Below are positions 7,773 through 15,343 of a DNA stretch of 34,734 nt, in pieces. The notes below the pieces were generated by a model, which was not told the origin of the DNA, did no database searches, and was given only the letters and a program-made list of their open reading frames with translations. Both the position numbers and the translations under genes were made by a program. How positions within the stretch are numbered: position 1 is the first letter of the stretch; every line of letters begins with the position of its first letter. The DNA comes from Myxococcaceae bacterium (GTDB lineage Bacteria > Myxococcota > Myxococcia > Myxococcales > Myxococcaceae), in the NCBI GenBank assembly GCA_016926755.1, contig JAFGNZ010000322.1, positions 1-34,734 of the forward strand, written 5' to 3'.

Positions 7773-9161
7773 CTAGCTGCTCCTCTTGCGCGCGGCCACG
7801 GTGGCCTCGAGCCCGCCCGGCACGAAGTCCGTACCCTTGGCGACGCGATCATTCCAGGTCTCCGGCGGCTGGCCCGAGGGCACCTCCGCCATGGAGATGC
7901 ACTCGGGCACCGGGCACACGAGCTGGCAGAGGTTGCACCCCACGCACTCCTGCTCGTCCACGAAGGGCACCCGCGCCCCCGGCGTGCCGGCCTTGGCCGT
8001 CACCCCGCGGTGTGGGATGTCCTTGGGGATGTGCGTATGGCCGGCGCGGCGGGACTCCTCCTCCGTCCGCCCCGGCAGGTGGATGCACTGGTGCGAGCCA
8101 TCCATGCAGGCCACGTAGCAGAGCTGGCAGCCGATGCACTTGTCCGCGTCGATCTTCGCCACCAGCTTGTAGGAGAGATCCAGCTCGCCCCACTCGCGGT
8201 ACGCGGGCACCGCGCGGCCGCGCAGCTCGCTCACGGACTTCATCCCCTTCTCGTCCAGGAAGTCCGACAGGCCCTCGATCATGTCCTCGACGATGCGGTA
8301 GCCGTAGTGCATCACCGCGGTGCACACCTGCACGGAGGTGGCGCCCAGGGCGATGAACTCGGCCGCGTCTCGCCAGTGGGAGATGCCGCCGATGCCGGAG
8401 ATGGCCAGCTTGCCGCACGCCGGGTGCCGCGACAGCTGCGACATGAGGTGCAGGGCGATGGGCTTCACCGCCGGGCCGCAGTAGCCGCCATTGGTGGAGG
8501 CGTTGCCCACCCGAGGCAGCGGCACCATGCGATCCAGATCCACGCCCATCAGCGACTTGACGGTGTTGATGAGCGAGACGGCGGGCACCCCCGCGCGCAC
8601 CGCGGCCTCACCGGGCTCGAGGATGTCCCCCACGTTGGGGGTGAGCTTGATGATGACGGGGACCTTGGCGAACTCCATGGCCCACCGGGCGATCTCCTCC
8701 AGCACCTTGGGCTCGGCGCCCACGGCGGAGCCCATGCCGCGCTCGCACATGCCGTGGGGGCAGCCGAAGTTGAGCTCCAGCAGGTCCGCGCCGGTGTCCT
8801 CGGCCTTGCGGATGATCTCCCGCCACTCCTCCTTCGTCTCCACCATGAGCGAGGCGATCAGGGTGTGCTTCGGGTAGCGCCGCTTCACCTCGCGCATCTC
8901 GCGCAGGTTCACCTCCAGCGGCCGGTCGGTGATGAGCTCGATGTTGTTGAGCCCCATCAGCCGGGTGTTGCCGTAGTCGATGCCCCCGAAGCGGCTCGTC
9001 ACGTTGACGATGGGGTTGCCCAGCGTCTTCCACACCGCGCCGCCCCAGCCCGCGTCGAAGGCGCGCATCACCTGGTCGCCGGTGTTGGTGGGCGGCGCGG
9101 ACGCCAGCCAGAAGGGGTTCGGGCTACGGACGCCGCAGAAATCGATCGACAGATCGGCCAT
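7773..9161 (-). CDS. preA: NAD-dependent dihydropyrimidine dehydrogenase, subunit PreA
   Basis: The 462-aa product is a FMN-dependent TIM-barrel dehydrogenase with a C-terminal ferredoxin domain. The barrel carries SPNPFWLASAPPTNTGDQV near the N-terminus, LNFGCPHGMCERGMGSAVG (the flexible substrate loop with the catalytic Cys) and AISGIGGISHWRDAAEFIA for phosphate/FMN binding. Two 4Fe-4S motifs follow: C-I-G-C-Q-L-C-Y-V-A-C and C-V-G-C-N-L-C-Q-L-V-C-P. PreA with PreT reduces uracil and thymine to the 5,6-dihydro forms using NADH. ATG at 9161 has GGGGAG eight bases upstream; an alternative GTG at 9170 overlaps the preT stop. Both starts overlap or abut preT, as expected for subunits of one complex. 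Confidence 0.94.
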   Translation of the reverse strand: MADLSIDFCGVRSPNPFWLASAPPTNTGDQVMRAFDAGWGGAVWKTLGNPIVNVTSRFGGIDYGNTRLMGLNNIELITDRPLEVNLREMREVKRRYPKHTLIASLMVETKEEWREIIRKAEDTGADLLELNFGCPHGMCERGMGSAVGAEPKVLEEIARWAMEFAKVPVIIKLTPNVGDILEPGEAAVRAGVPAVSLINTVKSLMGVDLDRMVPLPRVGNASTNGGYCGPAVKPIALHLMSQLSRHPACGKLAISGIGGISHWRDAAEFIALGATSVQVCTAVMHYGYRIVEDMIEGLSDFLDEKGMKSVSELRGRAVPAYREWGELDLSYKLVAKIDADKCIGCQLCYVACMDGSHQCIHLPGRTEEESRRAGHTHIPKDIPHRGVTAKAGTPGARVPFVDEQECVGCNLCQLVCPVPECISMAEVPSGQPPETWNDRVAKGTDFVPGGLEATVAARKRSS

Positions 9162-9166
9162 TCGCT

Positions 9167-10513
9167 TCACTCCCCTGCCAGGTGCCGCTGCATGTCCCGG
9201 ACGGCGATCTTCGCCTCGGCCGCGGCGTTCACGACTTCCTTGCCGCCGTTGACGCAGTCTCCGCCGCTCCAGACCTTCGCGTTTCCGGTCCGGTGGGTGG
9301 CGGGCTCCACCTTCACCCGGCCGCGCGCGTCCAGCTCCACGCCGGGGAAGGCCCGCGCCACGCCCGTGGCACGCTCCTGGCCGATGGCCATCACGACGAG
9401 CTCCGCCGGCACCTGCTCCTCGGTGCCCGGCACGGGCTTGCCGTCGCGGGTGGCGGCCAGCTTCACGGCCACCACCTTGCCGCCCTCGCGGAGGATCTCC
9501 ACCGGCTGCCGGTTCTCCACCAGCCGCACCCCGTCCAGCCGGGCGCCCTCCAGCTCGTGGACATAGCCGCCCATCTCCTTCTCGGAGCGGCGGTACACCA
9601 TGCCCACCTCCACGCCCAGCAGCGCCAGCTCGTGGGCGATGTCCAGGGCCGTGTTGCCGCCGCCGATGACGAGGGCGCGCTGGACGCCCTGCAGCTTCAG
9701 CCCGGCCTCCGTCTTGATGCGCTCGATGAGGTGCGTGGCGCCCTGGACGCCCTCGCCCTCCTCGCCGGGGATGCCCAGCCTGGAGTCCGCCCCGAGCCCC
9801 AGCCCGAGGAAGACGGCGTCATGGGAGGCGAGCAGCTCCGAGGCGGACACCTGGCCCGGCCCCTGGGCCTGCTCCACCACCTCCACGCCCGTGCGCAGCT
9901 CGATGCGGCCCAGGGAGAGGATCCACTCCAGCTCCCGGAGCGCCTCCGGCCCCTTGAGCTTGTACGGGGCGATGCCCAGCGAGTTCAGCCCGCCGGGGAT
10001 GGCCTTGCGCTCATGGATGATGCAGGTGTGCCCCTCCAGCGCGAGCAGCCCCGCCGCCGCGATGGAGGCGGGCCCGGAGCCCACCAGGGCGATGCGCTTG
10101 CCCGTGGGCGGCTTCGCCTGGAAGAGGTTCGGCTTCCGGGCGAGCGTGGCCTCCACCGCGAAGCGCTGCAGCCGGCCGATGTTGATCGGCTCGCGGCCCC
10201 ACCCGGTGTAGACGCAGGAGCCCGCGCACAGCACCTCCACCGGGCAGACCTGGGCGCAACTCTGGCCGAGGATGTTGGCCGAGAGGATCGTCCGCGCGGC
10301 GCCCTGGGTGTTGCCCGTGCCGATCTTCCGGATGAACTCGGGGATGTTGATGGCCGTGGGGCAAGCCTGGATGCAGGGCGCCTCCGAGCAATACAGGCAG
10401 CGGTTGGCCTCGGCCACCGCCTCCGCGGGGGTGTAGAGGGGCTTCTTGTCCTGAAAGCCCTCCTCCGCGCGGCCGGGCGGCAGCTCGAAGCGCTTCGGTT
10501 CCATGACTCTCAT
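9167..10513 (-). CDS. preT: NAD-dependent dihydropyrimidine dehydrogenase, subunit PreT
   Basis: The 448-aa product resembles the GltD/PreT flavoprotein family. Its N-terminal domain has the Cys pattern for 4Fe-4S clusters (CLYCSEAPCIQACP, then CAQVCPVEVLCAGSC). A first dinucleotide site follows (ALVGSGPASIAAAGLLALEG, FAD), then a second (ALVIGGGNTALDIAHELA, NAD(H)). The FAD-linked C-terminus includes VWSGGDCVNGGKEVV. It passes electrons from NADH to PreA. A second in-frame ATG lies three codons downstream at 10504. It sits 25 bp after the amidohydrolase gene and immediately before preA, so the operon order matches the subunit pair. Confidence 0.94.
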   Translation of the reverse strand: MRVMEPKRFELPPGRAEEGFQDKKPLYTPAEAVAEANRCLYCSEAPCIQACPTAINIPEFIRKIGTGNTQGAARTILSANILGQSCAQVCPVEVLCAGSCVYTGWGREPINIGRLQRFAVEATLARKPNLFQAKPPTGKRIALVGSGPASIAAAGLLALEGHTCIIHERKAIPGGLNSLGIAPYKLKGPEALRELEWILSLGRIELRTGVEVVEQAQGPGQVSASELLASHDAVFLGLGLGADSRLGIPGEEGEGVQGATHLIERIKTEAGLKLQGVQRALVIGGGNTALDIAHELALLGVEVGMVYRRSEKEMGGYVHELEGARLDGVRLVENRQPVEILREGGKVVAVKLAATRDGKPVPGTEEQVPAELVVMAIGQERATGVARAFPGVELDARGRVKVEPATHRTGNAKVWSGGDCVNGGKEVVNAAAEAKIAVRDMQRHLAGE

Positions 10514-10538
10514 GGGTGTGGAGACCTCGACGCGCGGG

Positions 10539-11414
10539 CTACGGGAGCTGCTTGACCATGGCGTCGTACGTCTCCGGCCGGCGGTCTCGGAAGAACTGCC
10601 AGGTGCGGCGCACCTCCTCGATCAGGTCGAGGTCCATCTCCGCGGTGATGAGCTCGTCCTTGTCCTCGCTGCCCACGGCGAGCATGTTGCCGCGCGGATC
10701 GCAGAAGTAGCTGGTGCCGTAGAACCTGCCGATGTTCCACGGGGCCTCGGTGCCCACGCGGTTGCTGGCGGCGATGAAGTAGCCATTGGCCACCGCGTGC
10801 GCCGGCTGCTCCAGCTTCCACAGGTACTGGGACAGGCCCGCCACCGTGGCAGAGGGGTTGAAGACGATCTCCGCCCCGTTCAGGCCCAGCAGGCGCGCGC
10901 CTTCCGGGAAGTGCCTGTCGTAGCAGATGTACACGCCGATGCGGGCGTAGCGCGTCTGGAAGGTGGGGTAGCCCAGGTTGCCCGGCTTGAAGAAGAACTT
11001 CTCCCAGAAGCCGTTGGTCTGAGGAATATGGTTCTTGCGGTACTTGCCCAGGTAGGTGCCGTCCGCGTCCACCACCGCCGCGGTGTTGTAGTACACGCCC
11101 GCCATCTCCCGCTCGTAGATGGGGATGATCATCGCCATCTGGTACTTCTTGGCGTAGGCGCTCAGCCGCTCCACCGTGGCGCTGCCGGGGATGGACTCGG
11201 CGATGTCACACCACTTCGCGTCCTGCGAGGGGCAGAAGTAGGGGCCGTTGAAGACCTCCTGCAGGCAGAGGATCTGCGTGCCCCGCTTGCCCGCCTCCTC
11301 GATGAAGGGCAGGTGCTTCTCGAACATCGCATCGCGGATCGTCTGCACGGAGGCCGACGGGTCGTTGATGGGGTTGGACATCTGGATGAGCCCGCCGATG
11401 ACCTTACGTGCCAT
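10539..11414 (-). CDS. Beta-ureidopropionase-type carbon-nitrogen hydrolase (nitrilase superfamily)
   Basis: The 291-aa protein has the nitrilase-superfamily triad: E53 in CLQEVFNGPYF, K127 in GKYRKNHIP and C164 in VYICYDRHFPEGAR. The sequences FFKPGN and NPSATVAGLSQYLWKLEQPA match the N-carbamoyl-beta-alanine amidohydrolase branch. The expected reaction is hydrolysis of N-carbamoyl-beta-alanine (or N-carbamoyl-beta-aminoisobutyrate) to the beta-amino acid, CO2 and ammonia, the last step of reductive pyrimidine breakdown. ATG at 11414 has AGAGGAA just upstream. It follows dihydropyrimidinase by 45 bp and precedes preT, which supports this role over N-carbamoylputrescine hydrolysis, the main alternative within the family. 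Confidence 0.92.
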   Translation of the reverse strand: MARKVIGGLIQMSNPINDPSASVQTIRDAMFEKHLPFIEEAGKRGTQILCLQEVFNGPYFCPSQDAKWCDIAESIPGSATVERLSAYAKKYQMAMIIPIYEREMAGVYYNTAAVVDADGTYLGKYRKNHIPQTNGFWEKFFFKPGNLGYPTFQTRYARIGVYICYDRHFPEGARLLGLNGAEIVFNPSATVAGLSQYLWKLEQPAHAVANGYFIAASNRVGTEAPWNIGRFYGTSYFCDPRGNMLAVGSEDKDELITAEMDLDLIEEVRRTWQFFRDRRPETYDAMVKQLP

Positions 11415-11459
11415 GAATTCCTCTGGGTGATGCTCTGGGGAGGGGGTTGGGGGGAGTGC

Positions 11460-12854
11460 TCAGCGCAGCAGCGAGCCGCACAGGGCGCGCTTGACGAACT
11501 GCCCGCCGCGCTCCGTCTTCAGCTCGTTCTTCTCGATGATGACGCGCCCGCGCGAGAGCACCGTCTCCGTGAAGCCCTGCACCTGGAAGCCCTCGTAGGC
11601 GCTGTAGTCCACGCGCATGTGGTGCGTGTGGGGGTTCTTCACGCTGATCGTCTCCTTGCGGTTCGGATCGAAGATGACGATGTCCGCGTCCGAGCCCACG
11701 GCGATGGTGCCCTTCTTCGGGAACAGGCCGAAGGCCTTGGCGGCCGCCGTGGAGGTCAGCTCCACGAAGCGGTTGAGGCTGATGCGCCCGCCCACCACGC
11801 CGCCGTTGTAGACGAGGCTCATCCGGTTCTCCACGCCCGGCGCCCCGTTCGGGATCTTCGTGAAGGAGTCCTTGCCCAGCTCCTTCTGGTCCTTGAAGCA
11901 GAACGGGCAGTGGTCCGTGGCGATCGTCTCCAGGTCGCGGAACTTCAGGCCCTGCCAGAGCACGTCCTGGTTCCACTTCTCGCGCAGCGCGGGCGTCATC
12001 ACCCACTTGGCGCCCTCGAAGCCGTCGCGCTCGTAGTAGCTCTGGTCCAGGAAGAGGTACTGGGGGCACGTCTCGGCCACCACGTCCACGCCGCGCGCCC
12101 GGCCCATCTTCACCTGATCCAGCGCGTCCGAGCTCGACAGGTGGACGATGTAGAGCGGCACCTTGGCCACCTCGGCGATGCTGATGGCGCGGTGCACGCC
12201 CTCGGCCTCCATCCGCGTGGGCCGGGTGAGCGCGTGGTACCTGGGCTCCGTCTTCCCGTCCTTCACCGCCGCCTTGATGATCTCGTCGATGACGATGCCG
12301 TTCTCGGCGTGCATGCAGATGCGGGTGCCGTTGTCCCCCGCCTGCCGGAAGGTGCGGTACAGCGTCCCGTCATCCACGTAGAGGACGCCCGGGTAGGCCA
12401 TGAACAGCTTGTAGGAGGTGATGCCCTCGTCGGCCAGCTTGCGCATCTCCGGCAGCCGCTCGTCCGGCATGTCCGTGATGATCATGTGGAAGGCGTAGTC
12501 GATCGTCGCCTTGCCCGCGGCCTTGTCGTGCCAGACGTCCAGGCCCTTGAGCGTGGACTCGCCCTTGGTCTGGATGGCGAAGTCGATGATGGTGGTGGTG
12601 CCACCGAAGGCCGCCGCCTTCGTCCCGCTGGCGAAGTCGTCCGCGGAGGTGGTGCCCCCGAAGGGCATGTCGAAGTGGGTGTGCGGATCGATGCCGCCTG
12701 GGAGGACCAGCCGGTCCGTGGCGTCGATCACCGTGTCCGCCTGGACCTTCAGATCCTTGCCGATGAGCGACACCTTCTCGCCCTCGATGAACACATCCGC
12801 CACGTAGTCATCGACCGCGGTGACGATACGACCGTTCTTGATGAGGATGCTCAT
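11460..12854 (-). CDS. hydA: Dihydropyrimidinase / D-hydantoinase
   Basis: The 464-aa amidohydrolase has a complete binuclear zinc site: H58 and H60 (DPHTHFD), carboxylated K149 (SYKLFMAYPG), H182 (CMHAENG), H238 (IVHLSSS) and D314 (TDHCPF). This set and length match dihydropyrimidinases, which open 5,6-dihydrouracil and dihydrothymine to N-carbamoyl beta-amino acids and also act on hydantoins. ATG at 12854 is preceded by AGGGGGG; the open frame continues upstream without conserved sequence and is not used. It is the first gene of the operon, followed by the ureidopropionase-type enzyme, PreT, PreA and the permease. A sigma-54-like promoter lies about 54 bases upstream. Confidence 0.94.
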   Translation of the reverse strand: MSILIKNGRIVTAVDDYVADVFIEGEKVSLIGKDLKVQADTVIDATDRLVLPGGIDPHTHFDMPFGGTTSADDFASGTKAAAFGGTTTIIDFAIQTKGESTLKGLDVWHDKAAGKATIDYAFHMIITDMPDERLPEMRKLADEGITSYKLFMAYPGVLYVDDGTLYRTFRQAGDNGTRICMHAENGIVIDEIIKAAVKDGKTEPRYHALTRPTRMEAEGVHRAISIAEVAKVPLYIVHLSSSDALDQVKMGRARGVDVVAETCPQYLFLDQSYYERDGFEGAKWVMTPALREKWNQDVLWQGLKFRDLETIATDHCPFCFKDQKELGKDSFTKIPNGAPGVENRMSLVYNGGVVGGRISLNRFVELTSTAAAKAFGLFPKKGTIAVGSDADIVIFDPNRKETISVKNPHTHHMRVDYSAYEGFQVQGFTETVLSRGRVIIEKNELKTERGGQFVKRALCGSLLR

Positions 12855-12906
12855 GTGCCCCCCTAATGGGCCGGAAGAGACTGAATACCTTGTAGGCAGA
12901 TTGAGA

Positions 12907-12924
12907 GGCAAACAGACGGCCAAA
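12907..12924 (-). promoter_or_regulatory. Sigma-54-type -24/-12 promoter candidate for the pyrimidine operon
   Basis: Read leftward, TTTGGCCGTCTGTTTGCC contains GG (12921-12920) and GC (12909-12908) separated by exactly ten bases, with the flanking TTGGC and TTTGC of the consensus. Transcription would start near 12896 and leave a leader of about 42 bases before the hydA ATG. Nitrogen-scavenging operons are often sigma-54 dependent, so the location makes biological sense. The inner CACG of the consensus is not matched, and chance hits occur in GC-rich DNA. Confidence 0.4.
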
Positions 12925-13054
12925 TCCGGCTCGCAGGGGAGCAAGCGGCGGAGCTTGACGCGGAGCGTCCTGAGGCCGCGCCCCCACATCGCGACGTCTC
13001 GGCCCCGGCTCGATATTCCAGTTATTCAGGAGCCCGAGGCTCTCCCTGGGCCCC

Positions 13055-13068
13055 CTGAGCGGGCTCAG
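13055..13068 (-). terminator. Short hairpin downstream of the polytopic membrane protein gene
   Basis: CTGAG (13055-13059) pairs with CTCAG (13064-13068) around a CGGG loop, about 60 bases past the leftward stop at 13128. A second small stem, GAGCC-CGA-GGCTC, lies just beyond it. Neither is followed by a U-run, so this is a weak terminator call. Confidence 0.25.
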
Positions 13069-13127
13069 CGAGCGGTGCGGTAGAGATACTGCGCCGGCGT
13101 CCATGAACTGGAGCGCCGGAAAGTGCC

Positions 13128-14252
13128 TCAGGTCACCCGCCGCATGGCCGCATCGACCAGCCACTGCCAATACGGAGTAAACGGGAGACGGAACGCGAGC
13201 GCCGAGGCCACCAGCGCCCAGCCCCAGGTGATCTGCCAGGGGCGTGCCGTGGGCTCTGCCGTCGGCGACCGCTCGGCCGCGAGGACCAACGGAGGGACCA
13301 CCAACGGCAGCGCATGCCAGTAGCCGTGTGAGCGATCCAGGAGCGCCACCAGCGCCGCCGCCAGCACGGTCAGCGCACTCCAGGTATGGCGGATGCGGAG
13401 CAGGTAGCCGAAGGTCGCCACCGAGAAGACGACGAAGAGCACTGGCGCGATCTTGCCTCGCAGCAGGTGCGAGAAGTGCACGGGGTTGTGCGCTGGGATG
13501 GTCTCGAGCGTTCCCTGAAGCGCCGCGGCGCTGGCCGCCGCCGAGAGGATGAACAGCGCGGCAACTGCCCCGGTGGCGATGGCTGCCCCTCTCCTCGCGC
13601 GCCACGTGGCGAGCAGGGCCCAGAGCCCCGCCGGCGCGAACACCAGCGCGCGGAAGTGCAGCGCCGCGCAGACCCCCAGCAGCACCACCGCGAGCCCAGG
13701 CCTCCCGCGGACGAGGGCCAGGAGCCCCGCCGCACCTGGGAGCAGATAGACGACGTCGTAGAAGCCATTCGCGCCCATGCCGATGAGCAAGGGCAACAGC
13801 AGGAGGAATCCCCCCGCCAGCGCCCAGCGGCCATGGGGGCGAAGGAGGACGAGTCCAAGTGCCCCCGCCGCCAGCCCCACCGCGAGCCAGAGCAGCGCCA
13901 TCAACCGGTGGGCCGTCGCGGGCTCCAGCTTCCCCGCGCGCTCCAGCGCTCCCAGCGGCCAGTGCAGGAGGATCCCGAGCGGCGGATACGGCGCCGTGCG
14001 ATCGGGGAACAGTCCGATGTGGTCCGGGCAGGGGTGCAGCCCCTGAGCAGCCTCGGCATACGGCGCCCGGTAGATGGCGAAGCCACGCTCCACCAGCGCC
14101 TGCGCCTCCGACATGTGCCGGAGGTGGTCCGTGTAGTGGTCGCTGATATCACCGGTGGGTGAGGCGACCCCCGCATGCACCCCCAGGAGCGCCAGACCGA
14201 GGACGGCCACGAGGGCGGGAACACGCGCAGACCTCGGGAGGGGGCTCATCAT
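13128..14252 (-). CDS. Polytopic membrane protein, glycosyltransferase-87-like
   Basis: The 374-aa protein is dominated by hydrophobic segments (about 9-10), starting with a signal-anchor ALVAVLGLALLGVHAGVA. After the first segment there is a polar loop with DISDHYTDHLRHM, and further on PYPPLGILLHWPLG. Acidic residues after the first helix followed by a P-Y-P-P-L-type motif are common in GT-C fold mannosyl/arabinosyltransferases of the DUF2029/GT87 group, so lipid-linked sugar transfer is a reasonable guess, not a firm one. Two adjacent ATGs (14252, 14249) follow GGGGGAG. No partner gene is adjacent. Confidence 0.65.
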   Translation of the reverse strand: MMSPLPRSARVPALVAVLGLALLGVHAGVASPTGDISDHYTDHLRHMSEAQALVERGFAIYRAPYAEAAQGLHPCPDHIGLFPDRTAPYPPLGILLHWPLGALERAGKLEPATAHRLMALLWLAVGLAAGALGLVLLRPHGRWALAGGFLLLLPLLIGMGANGFYDVVYLLPGAAGLLALVRGRPGLAVVLLGVCAALHFRALVFAPAGLWALLATWRARRGAAIATGAVAALFILSAAASAAALQGTLETIPAHNPVHFSHLLRGKIAPVLFVVFSVATFGYLLRIRHTWSALTVLAAALVALLDRSHGYWHALPLVVPPLVLAAERSPTAEPTARPWQITWGWALVASALAFRLPFTPYWQWLVDAAMRRVT

Positions 14253-14303
14253 GTCGCTCCCCCTATCAGCCGGCCCGCCGGGCGGAAACTCCGTTGAGGC
14301 CCG

Positions 14304-14594
14304 TTAGCTTCGCTCCCGGTCCTTCATCTGGGTGGGGAGGTACTCCGGCACGCCCACCTGAGAGATCGTGGGGAGCTGGCGGTCCATCAATCCCCTCCGC
14401 TCGAGCTCCCGCTCCAGGTAGGCCACCCGCTCCCGGAGCAGCTCCACCTGGGGAGATGCGAGCTGCGCCTCGCGCATGCGGATGTAGGCCTCTGCCAGCG
14501 GCTTGAGCGAGAAGCGCAGCGTCAAGCCCAGGATGGGAATGCCCAACGTCATGCCCACGACCATGACGGTGACGAACGCCTCGGTTTCGCTCAT
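14304..14594 (-). CDS. Small membrane-anchored coiled-coil protein of unknown function
   Basis: The 96-aa product has one or two membrane segments at residues 6-30 (FVTVMVVGMTLGIPILGLTL), then an amphipathic helix rich in Glu, Arg and Leu (LRERVAYLERELERRG) that looks like a short coiled coil, and a polar tail. The overall plan resembles small PspB-like envelope proteins, but the similarity is architectural only. ATG at 14594 has AAGGAG seven bases upstream. It is separated by 51 bp from the downstream membrane protein gene and could be co-transcribed with it. I do not recognise a family. Confidence 0.7.
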   Translation of the reverse strand: MSETEAFVTVMVVGMTLGIPILGLTLRFSLKPLAEAYIRMREAQLASPQVELLRERVAYLERELERRGLMDRQLPTISQVGVPEYLPTQMKDRERS

Positions 14595-14758
14595 GGTGTT
14601 GCTCCTTGTGGCCCGGTACAGAGCGCCGGGCTCCAGCGCTACGAAGAGTAGATGAAACGATTGCCTCCCGTGCCTCGCCGTGACTCCCTGTCCTGCCCAT
14701 CCCCCCCTGAAGGATTGAATGTTAGAACGCCCCGGCTGGGACAACCGGAGGGGAACAC

Positions 14759-15268
14759 ATGAGCGGGCGTTCGTTCGAGGAGTCCAAGGCAGAGGGCGGC
14801 ATCCACCACCAGCTGGGCAAGCTGGTGGGCACGTGGGAGGGGACCACGCGGACGTGGTTCGAGCCGGGCAAGGACGCCGACGAGTCCCCGTGGCGCGGGA
14901 CGATCCGCGCGGTGCTCGGGGGACGCTTCGTGGTGCACGAGTACGAGGGCACGCTCCAGGGCAAGCCGCTCTCGGGAATGGCCATCTACGGCTACCACCT
15001 GGATCCGGACCGCTACGAGATGGCCTGGATCGACAGCTTCCACAACGGCACGGCCATCATGTCCTCCCGAAGCAAGAACGAGGGCCGCGGCTACAGCGTC
15101 CTGGGCAGCTTTGAAGTCCCCCAGGGGCCGCCGTGGGGCTGGCGCACGGAGATCCAACTGCCCGAGCCGGATCGGCTCGTCATCACCCACTACATCATCC
15201 CCCCCGAGGGCCAGGGGACCGAGGCGAAAGCCGTGGAGACGGTGTACCGCCGCGTGCGCGCCGGGTAG
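14759..15268 (+). CDS. DUF1579 family protein
   Basis: The 169-aa product carries the DUF1579 pattern: L-G-K-L-V-G-T-W-E-G near the N-terminus, L-G-G-R-F-V-V-H-E-Y, G-Y-H-L-D-P-D-R-Y-E-M-A-W-I-D-S-F-H-N-G, and a closing V-Y-R-R-V. The fold is a lipocalin-like beta-barrel; members are small soluble proteins of unknown biochemical role, sometimes thought to bind ligands. It has no signal peptide. ATG at 14759 is preceded by GGAGGGG. It is divergent from the small membrane protein and is followed by the nested palindrome at 15278-15309. Confidence 0.85.
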   Translation: MSGRSFEESKAEGGIHHQLGKLVGTWEGTTRTWFEPGKDADESPWRGTIRAVLGGRFVVHEYEGTLQGKPLSGMAIYGYHLDPDRYEMAWIDSFHNGTAIMSSRSKNEGRGYSVLGSFEVPQGPPWGWRTEIQLPEPDRLVITHYIIPPEGQGTEAKAVETVYRRVRAG

Positions 15269-15277
15269 GACGCAACT

Positions 15278-15309
15278 TTTGTCCACACTGTGGGATAATA
15301 GGGGACAAA
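15278..15309. promoter_or_regulatory. Nested palindromes between the DUF1579 and hydrolase genes
   Basis: TTTGTCC (15278-15284) and GGACAAA (15303-15309) form a perfect 7-base inverted repeat with an 18-base spacer. Inside it lies a second perfect palindrome, CCACA-C-TGTGG (15283-15293), then GATAAT (15294-15299), one base from the -10 consensus. This is an AT-rich island in GC-rich DNA, starting nine bases after the DUF1579 stop and ending 34 bases before the hydrolase ATG. It could be an operator/promoter for the hydrolase or a terminator of the upstream gene. Confidence 0.45.
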
Positions 15310-15343
15310 GTACGTTGATTTCTAAATCACCCTGAGGTTTCCC

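Noticed and set aside
6277-7776. Long open frame of about 500 codons on the plus strand
   Set aside because: It is fully antisense to the NCS1 permease gene and is rich in His, Gln, Arg and Gly with no domain; it arises from the high GC at third positions.
10503-12866. Plus-strand open frame of 787 codons
   Set aside because: It shadows the nitrilase and dihydropyrimidinase genes, which have complete active sites on the minus strand.
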